NCBI RefSeq assembly: GCF_000275845.1
Contig: NW_006766885.1
Span: 461,046-525,045, forward strand
Length of the DNA: 64,000 bases
Reading direction: 5' to 3'
Source: Dichomitus squalens LYAD-421 SS1
Lineage: Eukaryota; Basidiomycota; Agaricomycetes; Polyporales; Polyporaceae
In this document: piece by piece, positions 53,098 to 63,200 of the stretch
Numbering within the stretch: the stretch's first letter is position 1
Layout: the number at the start of each line of letters is the position of its first letter
Translations under genes and position numbers: made by a program
Notes under the pieces: model-generated
What the model saw: only the letters and a program-made list of their open reading frames with translations
Database searches by the model: none
What the model was told of the DNA's origin: nothing

Positions 53098-54404
53098 CTA
53101 AACGCCATACATTCTCTTGGCATTATCTCTGCTCTCGCGCATAACTTTCAATGTGTCCCAACCTGCACCCTCCGGAGCCGCTTCGTCGGCCACGCCGGCT
53201 ACAAACTCAGCAGTCCAAGGGATCATGGCGGAGTGCGAGTGCGGCAAGCGGCCCTTCAGACCCTTGAGCGAGTCGTAGATGTTTGAAGGGGTCATGAAGG
53301 GAGCGTCTGTCTCGAGGAGGATGCGGAGGGGCGTCTCTGCACCTGACGAAGCAGCCATTCGGCGGATGACCTCGGAGGTGTTGACATTTGTCGAGTACGT
53401 GATGACGCCTATGTCCGATATCATGGATCATGTTTTGTGGTGGTGAACCAGGACAGTGGAAAGCTCTACGGACCTGTGATTCCGATGTATAGGTTGGGAA
53501 AATGCTCGAGCATGCGAGCGGCCCATTCTGGCGAGTCGGTGTAACAGTGTATATGTATCTATTCGCCAAATACTGTCAGGCATCGCGCTACAAGGTAGGC
53601 GAAATGGGAGTGTCAAACGCACCCGATGGTCTTTCGGGACATGTTCCTTGAGGATCCGCTCGGAGTCTTCTTCAGCCTCTCGAGTGTGTATCGTAAGAGG
53701 CTTCCCCAGCCGGACGGCGTGCTTAAGTTGTCGGATGAATACATTTTGTTGCACTTCGCGCGGAGAGTTATCGTAATGGTAATCTAGACCCATTTCGCCC
53801 CATCCGACACACCGGGGATGCGACATAGCCTCTATTCTGTGGCGTGGTTGGGTCACATTGGCATAGGGGACAATCCCACGGTACGACATACATTTTGCGC
53901 TCGATCGCATCTGTGTAATCCTTCGCTTCATGCCTGAGAATGGTTAGCACTCCGTCTACATACCATGGTATGGTTTGGGATAGCTTACGGATGAACGCCT
54001 ACATATGGAGCGCGTGTGTCGTTGAGTCGATTGGCAGCCGACTGCGACATATGGCATGACTACGTACCCATCACGAACCAATACTCTAAGCCGCCCCACT
54101 TCTCTCGTCTATCCTCCTCCGTCAGAGCGGAATCGGCCACTTCTTGCCAAGTATTGTCTTCTGTAGCTTCGCAGTACACATCCACAATCGCCTCTACGCC
54201 ACGCCCTTCGTACAACGCGCGCACTAGTTCATAAACCGTTTCATACTTGCCCGCCTTGTACTTGCTGCGGTAGAAGGAGTAGGTGGAGAGGAGATGGGTG
54301 TGCGTGTCTACGATGGGCGCACTTGCAGGGTTCGGGCGTCCAGGGTGTTGCGGGAGTAGGAGGTGTTCTTCTGGCGGGACGGAGGATTTCTTGTTCTTTC
54401 CCAT
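53098..54404 (-). CDS. TatD-family metal-dependent hydrolase/nuclease
   Basis: TIM-barrel amidohydrolase-type protein of the TatD family; relatives are Mg-dependent 3'-5' DNases implicated in DNA repair and apoptosis. The ATG at 54404 begins MGKNKKSSVPPEEHLLLPQH. The metal-binding HxH is in PIVDTHTHLLSTYSFYRSK. Other motifs are VHPHEAKDYTD, RCVGWGEMGLDYHYDNSP (the metal-binding Glu), GKPLTIHTREAEEDSERIL, HIHCYTDSPEWAARMLEHF and RILLETDAPFMTPSNIY (catalytic Asp). The C-terminus reads ESRDNAKRMYGV with a TAG at 53098. About 360 residues over five or six exons. All catalytic residues are present. There is no targeting signal that I can see. Confidence 0.92.
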
Positions 54405-55544
54405 TTTTCTATGAGGCGCAGGGCGAGGTAGAGCGCAACAGTACGAGCGAGAGAAGGAGATTGCTGCAGCTGACTGCAGAATGTGCATCCTGATGTCTCC
54501 GGTCCGGTGCCGGAAACAGCCCAGAGTAGTGATTGGCCCAAGGAGATTCCGAGTCATTGTACTTACACTTAGACACAGTAGTCAAGAGCGACCAACAGAG
54601 CCTTCATACCATACGGTCTGGACGTCCGCGTCAAGATCCGCCCAGAAGGTTGGGATGAAACGCCTTCAAACCGGCCAGCGACTGCGAGACGTTGAGAATG
54701 ATCATCTCGGCTTTACATTACCCCAGAATGCTTATGTAAGATCGGGCCGCTCTTCCCGTTGATCCCTTTCTCGTTCGATCTCGTTCGAATTCGAAACTCA
54801 ACCACTCTCCCGTTCATGTGTATTGCATGTTCAACTGCTTCATGACACCGCATCGTTCTCATCCGCACCCAAGTTGAGTACGGACTGAGCTGGAATGCCG
54901 TCGGTCCACTCGGCTGTTCTTGACGCCACCCCAGCATCGATCCTCTTTGGAAACCAGATATTCGCCAGAGCCACGACTCGCCATGAGCGTCGTGTGGCTC
55001 AAACCTCGTTGGATTTTGCTTAGCTGTGACACTCCGAGATACCCTCGACGGGAGGCTCTGAGAGGTGCGAAATGAGTGCTTCGACTTGCGCTTTGGTTGG
55101 CTCGTGCTGATATACCGCAATGGATTTCTTCAGATTTTACTACTATAACCCCCAGGCACAAAGCATCATGACTGTTGTGAAAGGCTGAACCGCCTAGCTG
55201 ATCGGAGCCTTTTTTTTCGCAATGCCGCCAACTAATGACCTCTAGCAGTCTTGGGTTGCGAACGTGCAGACTTGTCGCTCAAGCCTTCGCACACATCTGG
55301 AGACCCAATATATGTCAAATGACAGACATTGCCACCGTAACTTGACGACTCGAGAAAATGTGTGACTGTGCGCTCTGCGATCATGACAGAGAACATTCTG
55401 GATACATAGCTCCCAGCCTTAGTAGACTGTTCAGGTTTAAGCAGGAGATGCACACGAAGGTGACTGCATTGATACAATTTGAAGTAGAAGGTCTGCTGAT
55501 AATGCCTTGTGACGTTCACTGATGTGCTTGGGTTCCTAGAGTCA

Positions 55545-56066
55545 ACCAGGGCTATCCATGGTACGATATCCGTGGCTTTGTGCTCGACCCTCGTACGAAT
55601 GTGACGATACTCGTGATTGCCACCGCTCGTACATATGACAACGGCACTGCATTAGGAATTACCTACAGCGCCCCTCCTACATAGCGGCACCTTTCTCAGA
55701 GTCAGAACAGATCCGACGTCGCATATCGGAGGCGCTTGAGGACACAAGCTGTATCCGCTTACATGGACCGCGTGGTGCCGTCTGCAGGAGGCCTTGTTCG
55801 TGGGATGGCCGCGGCGTATGCACGGGCGCACCAAAGGGGTACCGCCGGGCAACTTCGGGTTTGCGCAATATGGCATGGATACAGCGCCTGGACTCAATCG
55901 CCTCGAGCTGGGCAGCATCGACCTCAGCCTAACGAGCTGGGTCTTGATTCGCGGTGTGGGTACCATTCTAGTCACCGCGTGTGAACTAAGGTATGGCGCT
56001 AACATTTGGAATATTCAGCCCTGGCTGGTTGCAGCCTCCCTTGACCACGTCTGCGCTCAACGTTGA
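55545..56066 (+). pseudogene. Possible decayed gene fragment, unrecognised
   Basis: Frame one reads VNQGYPWYDIRGFVLDPRTN, then VTILVIATARTYDNGTALGI, to a TAG near 55683. About 150 bases later another frame reads PPGNFGFAQYGMDTAPGLNR and IDLSLTSWVLIRGVGTILVT. Amino-acid composition and codon use look protein-like, but there is no start, and the frames do not join through a convincing intron. Family unknown. Confidence 0.25.
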
Positions 56067-56936
56067 GGATAACGGCCGCCCAGAGTGTTGTGCAGACTCG
56101 TACCACTGACTGATTTCTAGCCTCCTCTCGGCCGCGCATAGGAAGACGCTCTTTCGTAACGCCGATGCATGCCTCCGGCCGAGGGGCGCATCACTTGCGC
56201 GCTGCATTATGGTCCCAGAAGGGGCGCTGGATCATTGTTGCTTGCAGCTCGCTTCGTTCATGACCACACACAGTGAGCAAGTTTTGGACAGGAGTGCAAT
56301 TCGGGCCGTAGATGACATCACGTCAGGTGTCGTGTCGAGGCAACCGAGTACAGTATCAGAATCTGGGTGTCACTCTGGGCCTCCTACATTGCTCCGAGAT
56401 CTGGTACATGCGAAGGTGCATATTATGTCCAGACCACTCGCCTAATCTGAGGGAGGACCGTAGGCATCGGGGCGCGCATGTCAAGTATACTGACTGCGTC
56501 TTGGCACCACATTCGTGGCAATACACCGTTAGCCTTAGCTCAGAATGCACACCTTTTGGACCATAGACGCTTCCTCGCCGAGAGAACATCGTCGAGTAAT
56601 CCGAAGAAAATGTCAGAAGGATAAATTGTCAGAAGTCGATTGGTAGGTGGATATGTTGGCTATGATAGAGACTACCCTGATTCAGTTGTTGCTAGGTCGA
56701 CCTAATGCTAGCCCCGACCAGTACCGACCGCTGTTGGTCTAATAGGCGACGTACACATGCCTTCGCGATGGTTCCTAGTGGCAAACGCGTCTATGCGCCG
56801 ACAGGGCTCTCGATCTTGGCCCGAATACGCCGCTCGTGCTGGCTAGGTCCGTCCGCATGTCGACGTCGTTCCGTTTCGGGGAGCCTAAAGCGGGTCCGAC
56901 GGCGTAGGGTAGTCGCCCACTTGAGGTATAAAGAAC

Positions 56937-56943
56937 CGTCTAT
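56937..56943 (+). promoter_or_regulatory. TATA box of expansin-like gene 2
   Basis: TATAAAG about 98 bases upstream of the ATG at 57035, the same spacing and form as in its paralogue at 49597. Confidence 0.6.
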
Positions 56944-57034
56944 GCATTTTGCAGACTGTCAGAAGCTCATTCCACATACCGACCCTACCCAACTCGCAAC
57001 AGTCAGCTCTTCCCTGAACATTCCAACTGCCACG

Positions 57035-57510
57035 ATGTTCTCCTTCACCAAGCTTGTCCCTGCTGCCATCGCCGTCGCTCTGTTCGTGTGCAAAGGCTAT
57101 GCTACCACCGGCGAAGGTCTGTATATTCAAACCCTTGACATTGCCAACGCATCTGACATGGACGATGGCGGTTTGTAGCTACTTATTACCTGCCTGCCGG
57201 CGGATACGGTGCCTGTGGTCGCCAACTCCAGAACAGCGACTTCGTCGTGGCGCTCAGCCCTTCCGAGTACGCCTCGGGTGCAAACTGCTTCCGTAGCATG
57301 AGCGTGCAATGTGCGCACATATTGCAGCTCCCTGAATGAGGACCTTCGCTGACCTGCTTCACAGACCAGGGCAGATCCGTCGAAGTGACCGTCGCTGACC
57401 TGTGCCCCAGCTGTGCCGTCGGCCATATCGACCTGTCTGAAGGCGCTTTCGAGCAGCTCGCTAATACCGGTTTGGGAGTCATCTCCCCCGTCACCTACAA
57501 CTACAACTAG
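57035..57510 (+). CDS. Small secreted expansin-like (RlpA-like double-psi beta-barrel) protein, paralogue
   Basis: Three exons. The ATG at 57035 gives MFSFTKLVPAAIAVALFVCK, a signal peptide likely ending near GYA. Intron 1 (donor GTCTGT, acceptor TTGTAG) and intron 2 (donor GTGCGC, acceptor TCACAG) are phase 1, at the same positions as in the 49102-49597 gene. The mature protein reads ATYYLPAGGYGACGRQLQN, FVVALSPSEYASGANCFRSM, SVQYQGRSVEVTVADLCPSC and GHIDLSEGAFEQLANTGLGV, ending YNYN with a TAG at 57508-57510. About 119 residues. The conserved GACG, NC and DLCPSC Cys blocks and IDLS are present. It probably acts on polysaccharide in the wall or substrate without a proven catalytic step. Confidence 0.9.
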
Positions 57511-58058
57511 TTGGGTTTGTGGAGACGTCTGCTTGATGTCTTGTAGGATGAAGGAGATTTGTTGTAGCCGCAGCTGTGAAGAATAGGGGAGGTATATTTG
57601 TGGAATTAGGTTACAGGTGTATGTTCCCCGAAGCGCGTCTTGCTATATGCTCACTATTGGTCCGAAGAATTTGTTGAGTAAACTGTGTGAACGGATGAAG
57701 GCTCACGTGAGATCCATCGCCAAGGTCTGGCGTTTCCCATTTCCTCCTCTAAGACGCTGTTTCTTGGCCTCGTAGGGGAAGGTTTACTCGCCTGGAGTCA
57801 AAAATGGAGTGATAAAGGAAGTATGTGAGTCATTAGTACATGTAGACTCCATCGACACATTGTCACAAGAGTACGAGGCTGGAGTGGGAAGGGTTCATTT
57901 GGGCAACGTGTGGGTCGTAGAATTATGTGCAGAGAACGAGGGTAGCATCCTTATTAGGTTATATGATTGATAGGGTATATGCAGACCGAGACTCAGTTTT
58001 AGAGCTATTCATGGGATATCGTATAGGCATTATGCGGAGAAGAAGTATAGAAGGCCCC
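57511..58058. other. Convergent 3' region, no gene seen
   Basis: About 550 bp between the expansin-like gene (+) and the membrane protein gene (-), AT-richer than coding sequence. Nothing recognisable. Confidence 0.5.
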
Positions 58059-59030
58059 TCAACCGTGAGCAGATGATGCCGGCCAGAAGATTGCAGCCAC
58101 GCCGGTGGAAAGACACACAGCCATGCACACTGACGCAAAGACGCCTCCGCTCAGCGCCAGCCTGGACCAGGCAAACGCGAGCACGCCAACGAGAGCGAGC
58201 ACAAAGCCGACCGCAGATAGCCACATACACAGCGAGTGACAATGGTCCAGTAGGTGAGTCGGTGGCTGTCCGCGGCGAAATGGGCCTACTTGCTCGAGAT
58301 GCGGGTTCGACGACCATATCGGTGGGTCGCTACTCGTCGTGCTGTTACGAGACCCCGACGCTGGCTCGGCGCCTTTCCCGACGCAAACTCCCGCTCCACT
58401 CGCGGCCCCAGACGCGAGTCCAGACTCGACCTTGTGCTCTTCACGTACGGCGGCGGTGAGCTTGAACCGGATAAGGAAGAAGGCGGCGAGGAAGGCGAGG
58501 ATGGCGGCGAAGACGTGCATGACCAGTGCCCCGGTGAGCGTGGCATTTGCAAGCTGGCTGACGACGGGTTCGCTTGCATTGTCGCCCGGGTCTGGTGCTG
58601 TTGTACCTAGTAGTTCCGCTTCCATCGCAGCAAAGAATGTCGTCTTAGACACCCAGTCAGCTCATGAACTAGACTGTCACAAAGATGATAAAACACACGA
58701 TGACACTGATCAGCTGTAGACGATCCATCCAGGACGCAACAAGCTCGTTCATGGCTTTCCTCCGCTCCTTTTCATCAGAGTTGTTCTGGTCTTCCTGGGT
58801 CCCTGATCATGCTGTGAGAAGGTTTACAGCGCGAACGGTCTTATGGTGGGCGTACACTTCCGCGACATATATGCACCATTGTTCTGGATGGGTGATGTTG
58901 ACAAAACAGGAACGTACACAGGCGGTCCATGGTTGGCAGTAGGAGGGACAGCGAGGAGGCCCTTGCCAGCGCCAAATAGGCGAGCGGTTGGAGAGCGCGA
59001 CGGTGGCATGTGACTAGGCTCTTCAGTCAT
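58059..59030 (-). CDS. Multi-pass membrane protein, DUF6535-like
   Basis: The core reads KERRKAMNELVASWMDRLQL, then ISVIV joined by an intron (donor GTGTGT, acceptor TCTAAG) to TTFFAAMEAELLG. That arrangement (W..RLQ.ISVI..FFA.MEA) is typical of a large Agaricomycete-specific membrane protein group annotated DUF6535. Function is unknown. Hydrophobic segments follow: ALVMHVFAAILAFLAAFFLI, LCMWLSAVGFVLALVGVLAF and GGVFASVCMAVCLSTGVAAI. The product ends ASSAHG with a TGA at 58059. The ATG at 59030 (MTEEPSHMPPSRSP) is the likely start, but the first one or two joins are unclear. A coding piece EQWCIYVAEVYAHHKTVRAV near 58810-58885 must be linked through a junction I could not settle. About 270 residues. 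The region is accessory in character. Confidence 0.65.
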
Positions 59031-59804
59031 TGCTGTCGTGTCGGGAAGTATTACTCGAGCTGTACGCAGAGGGCGTATGAGTTAAGATCTGAGTCATGGA
59101 GGCTCACTAGACAGACTCACGTGTATTTGAGGCCATGATTTCGGAAGGTTGGGAGGAGGACCACAGGGGCGCGATGTCTTATAAGTATGTAACGCGAGCT
59201 GGCGCGCTCGGGTGTCTACTGTGCTCGACTTCCCATAGTGCCGATTTGGAGTCGGGGATGCAGTGCTTGTCCATCGGCTGGCACAAGAAGAAGGGTGTCT
59301 GAGGTTTCGAGGGCCTGAGAGCCGACTACGAGCATCGCCATGTGACATTTGGTGCGAGGAGCAGGTGATCCGTTCAGCGCTCAGCCCCAGTGAGAACGTG
59401 CGTGATTTCAGTCGATATAGGACGGGAGAAGTCGTGTTCGGCTGTATGCGCTCGTGCTGTGCTGATTTAGATTGGACGAGCTGCGTTAAGCGCTCAAGTG
59501 ACGTCTCTAACTAGCTCTCTTGTGGCTCGATCGGACGTGCGTGTCTCTAACCTGGTGCGCTGTCCTATAGCCTAGCTTAGGTGTCTTTAGCTATACAATA
59601 GATTTAGTTGCTTAGCATTGTGTCTGGCGTGTCGGAGTCTCTCAGCCTGGTAAGATCTCTGCTCGCTGTCGGTTTTCTCTCTCGCCCTCGGTCGGTTTTC
59701 TCTCTCGCCCTCTGTCGGTTCTCTCTCTCGCCCTATTGAGTCCTGCACGCTGCATACCATTATACTGGCACCCGTCTTGCATTAAGGCTCGGGACCGCTT
59801 CAAT
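59031..59804. other. Upstream/left flank of transposon, with tandem repeat
   Basis: About 770 bp without a supported gene. It becomes AT-richer from 59480 and contains a 3 x 23 bp tandem repeat at 59668-59736. It may hold the left end of the transposon, though I could not define a terminal inverted repeat because the right end is outside the window. Confidence 0.4.
59668..59736 (+). repeat. Three tandem 23-bp units next to transposase gene
   Basis: Units start at 59668, 59691 and 59714, consensus GTCGGTTTTCTCTCTCGCCC plus three bases. The third unit has one T-to-C change and a different end. There are no spacers between units. Confidence 0.9.
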
Positions 59805-62527
59805 ATGCCGCCCAAGGAAAGAAAATACTACTGTGACTGTCTACCGCACTGCAGGGGCCGGAACCACCGAGTGTCGCGGGCTACGTATTACAGCCACAAA
59901 GACAATCGCAACAAGCCTTTGCAACAGGCTCTGCAACGAGCCCTCGCGCCCGACGGCCCAGGGGATACTGAATCGTCTTCGGCGAAGGCTCGTCCTACCA
60001 AGCGCCGCAGGAACCAAAACCAGGTAGCCAATTATATATCGTCATCTGCGCAATGAAAGAATGACCAAGTTGGTTTTCTAGGTGCCACAGGGAGAGGGAG
60101 TGGCCTCCTCCTCTTCTGGGAGCGGTATAGCCATATCTGAAACAAACACACGCGCACGTCCACAGGAGCCAGACGTCGTAAGTGCACATTTAGTCGCGCA
60201 AGTGCCGAAGTGCGAACTTCGAACCATGTCAATATGATGTGCGCATGCGAGATGCGGGCGAATGAGCGCCTCGATGATCGTCGGAGACGTCTCGGTGAAG
60301 GATTCGAGCTCCTTTTAGAGGAGAGCTTTCGCACATCCAGGTCTTGGGGCGTTCAGTTCTCTGCCAGGACGCTGACAGAGAGACAATATAGGACATCAGT
60401 GAAGATGCGTTGCCGTTCCAGGGCGAGGACTTGGAGCCCCCGTTCTCGCCGCGACCCGAAGCGAGCCCCCGTCCTTCCTCCCCTGTTCGTCCGGAGGGCA
60501 CGGAGGACGCCCCCATCGACGACCCAGAATTCGGCATTCATGACGAGACGGGCTCGCTGCCCAAGCCGAGGCTAGAGGAGCTTCAACACGCGATGGAATT
60601 TGTCAAGGCCCTCAAAAATGCGTCTCTCGAGGATTCCGGACTCGATCCAGGGGTAATCGAACGCATGCGTAATCCGGGCCAGGATGGAGACTTACCAGAC
60701 CTCAATGCACCCGAAAACCATGCGCTCCGTCTGGCCCTCAGACAGTTCATCATCAACGGTCACTCGGAGCAGGCGTACCGGGATAATCGGGACTCGGTCA
60801 TGCAATTCATGCCAGACCTCTCTCTGCCGACCTACGAGGCCATCCAAAAAATCGTGGAGGACCTCAGCGGTGTGGTACCCATCGTGACCGACATGTGCCC
60901 GGAGACCTGCGCAGCATACACAGGCCCCTTCGCCGCTCTGGATCACTGTCCTCACCCGGACTGTAATGAGCCGCGCTACGAGATGCGCGGCAACAAACGC
61001 GTGGCCCGTCGGACGTTCCAGACCAACCCCCTGGGTCCACAAGTGCAGGCGCTCTACCGATCGCGACATTGCGCGCAACGTATGCGATATCGCGAGCAGG
61101 TAATGGAGCGTTTGTTGGGTATGGCAAATGCCCACAAGATGGTCGAGGTCGCCGAAGATGTCTTCTTTGCGGAGGAGTACCTGAAACATGTCGAGGCTGG
61201 GACTATCCGAGAGGATGATCTGGTACTAATGTTCTCTCTGGACGGCGCCCAGCTTTATGAGTCGAAGCAATCTGACTGCTGGATCTATATCTGGGTTCTC
61301 TTCGATCTCGCTCCTGACCTGCGCTACAAGAAGCGCTACGTACTTCCGGGGGCAATTATACCTGGGCCGAAAAAACCGAAGATTGTCGACTCTTTCCTGT
61401 TTCCGGGTCTCTATCACGTCGCGGCGCTTCAGAACACCCCCCTCAAGATCTGGGATTCTCATGCGCAGAAGATCAGGCACTCGCGCCCCATCATTTTCTT
61501 TGCTACTGGCGACACACCTGCAATGGCGTACATAAATGGTCTGGTAGGACACTCTGGGGCACATGGTTGCCGTCTCTTTTGCCCTCTGAAGGGACGGCGA
61601 AAACCTGGCGGCGGTGGGCACTACTATCCAGCCATGCTCAAACCGGCCGATCCGAGCTACGCGCGAGTACGCGGGAGCCAACATCCGGACTACTTGCTTC
61701 GTTACCCCCCTCCTACTGCCGAGACTGGCTCGGAGCGGTACTGGCGTCAACTCGGAGAGGTCCTGGTTTGTCAAACCCAGTCTCAGTATTACTCTAAGCG
61801 CCTCGAGACAGGCATCGCGAAGCCTTCGATTTTCATGGGTCTTCCGGTCAACATCGGTTTTCCGGGGAGTTTCCCTGCCGACATTATGCACTTGCTGACG
61901 CTGAATGTGACTGAGCTTGTTATTGGACTTCTGCGCGGCAACTTCAAACGATCTGATTCTGATTCTGTGGCTGACTGGGATTGGGCTTGTCTCCTTGACA
62001 ACGACACTTGGCAGGCGCACGGAAAACTGGTTGGCGACGCATCTCTCTACCTCCCTGGGTCTTTCGATCGCCCTCCTCGAAACCCCGCTGAGAAGATCTC
62101 CAGTGGGTATAAGGCTTGGGAGTTTATGTACTATGTCTATGGTATGCTACCTGGGTTTCTATGGGCGGTCCAAAAACCGAAGTATTACGGCCACTTCTGC
62201 AAGTTAGTTGCCGGCGCTCGTGTCTCGCTCCTGCTGAAGACGCGCATCAAGTTGCGACCCCCTGCTCATTCTCTCTTGGTCGAGTACGTCGAGGAATTTG
62301 AGGAAATGTATTACACTCGTCGTGCGGATCGCCTTCATTTCTGCCGCCAGGCTCTGCATGGCCTAGTCCACCTCATGCCAGAAAATGTTCGTGTCGGCCC
62401 CGCTTGGCTGCACTCCCAGTGGCCCCTCGAAAACGCGATCGGTAATCTCACGGCGGAAATAGGGTCCCATTCGAAACCACGAGCAAGAAAATCAATATGT
62501 TGGATCGATATCGAGCTTCGCATGTAA
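59805..62527 (+). mobile_element. Tnp2-type (CACTA/Plavaka-like) transposase gene, C-terminus apparently truncated
   Basis: The ATG at 59805 starts MPPKERKYYCDCLPHCRGRN, a Cys/His motif likely binding zinc, then a Lys/Arg-rich nuclear-type segment (PTKRRRNQNQ). At least two introns (donor near 60023; another near 60180-60390) lead to the long exon. This has the Tnp2 hallmarks MFSLDGAQLYESKQSDCWIY, LPGAIIPGPKKPKIVDSFLF and IIFFATGDTPAMAYINGLVG. HSGAHGCRLFCPLKGR, PADIMHLLTLNVTELVIGLL and WPLENAIGNLTAEIG come later. These match the DDE-type transposase of CACTA elements in mushrooms. Usual Tnp2 proteins continue for some hundreds of residues past the IGNLTAEIG region. Here the frame runs into unrelated residues and a TAA at 62525-62527, so the copy is probably defective or needs a missed join. 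Confidence 0.87.
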
Positions 62528-63200
62528 TTTTTGGGACATTTACCATGCATATACTCACCTCCTATCAGGGCGCCCCGCATAACCAACTGGCCCCTGGCTC
62601 GTCGCACATTTCAGTCCCATTCATCGAAATGGGGGTTCGACTACAACGAGTTGAACAAGAGAATCTCGACTTGCGGTACATCTGCATTCCAGGTGTCACC
62701 GAATAGGATCTGACGCAAATTGACGTCTTCGGCATAGACATCAATTCGGCGAACTCCGCTCGGTGGTAGACGTCCTCAGGTGAGCCCCCGAGCCACTCGA
62801 AGCAGATTCGCATCCACGCTCGCAGCGGGGCATCGCTACTGGCCCTACTTGATATATCAGACAGTCGCCCCTCCAGCATCTCCGCACGGTTATGCAAGAT
62901 GGTCGTTGCGTAATGTACTGACCACTGGACCTCCCGCAGACATGAATTGGAGCGCCTCAGGGTGTCCGGAGAACCCGAGGATGGTCGCGGTATGTAACGC
63001 ACTGCTAATCTAGCAATGTACTCATGCACACGGTAGGCGAACTCAGTCGTGTGGTCATGGAGAGCGTCAAACCTACAGAGTCCCTCCGGGAGGAAGAAAA
63101 GCCTGGTTTCGATTGCATACGGCACCGACAGGACTTCAAGAAGGTGTGATACCTCTCACGCTCGTGTTCGATTATATGTTAACCGCTACTGAACAGGTCA
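62528..63200. other. Stretch between transposase and next ORF, coding-like on the minus strand
   Basis: No plus-strand frame continues the transposase. The minus strand is protein-like: PEGLCRFDALHDHTTEFAYR and LRAWMRICFEWLGGSPEDVY in one frame. Beyond a possible splice near 62775, another frame reads LPPSGVRRIDVYAEDVNLRQ and ILFGDTWNADVPQVEILLFN, ending in a TAG near 62651. The repeated Leu spacing and short segments vaguely recall fungal F-box/LRR proteins, but I cannot assign a family. It could be a captured or interrupted host gene fragment. Confidence 0.35.

Larger units (their letters stand above)
54405..57034. other. Long intergenic region with coding-like fragments
   Basis: 2.6 kb between divergent genes. 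Two stretches look protein-like but belong to no family I know: a minus-strand open frame at 54713-55120, and plus-strand pieces at 55545-55683 (VNQGYPWYDIRGFVLDPRTN) and about 55840-55990 (GNFGFAQYGMDTAPGLNRLE). No start codons or clean splice sites connect them, so they may be gene relics. Confidence 0.35.

Noticed and set aside
59668..59736. Possible CRISPR-like array
   Set aside because: Units are directly adjacent with no spacers, and the organism is a fungus; it is a simple tandem repeat.
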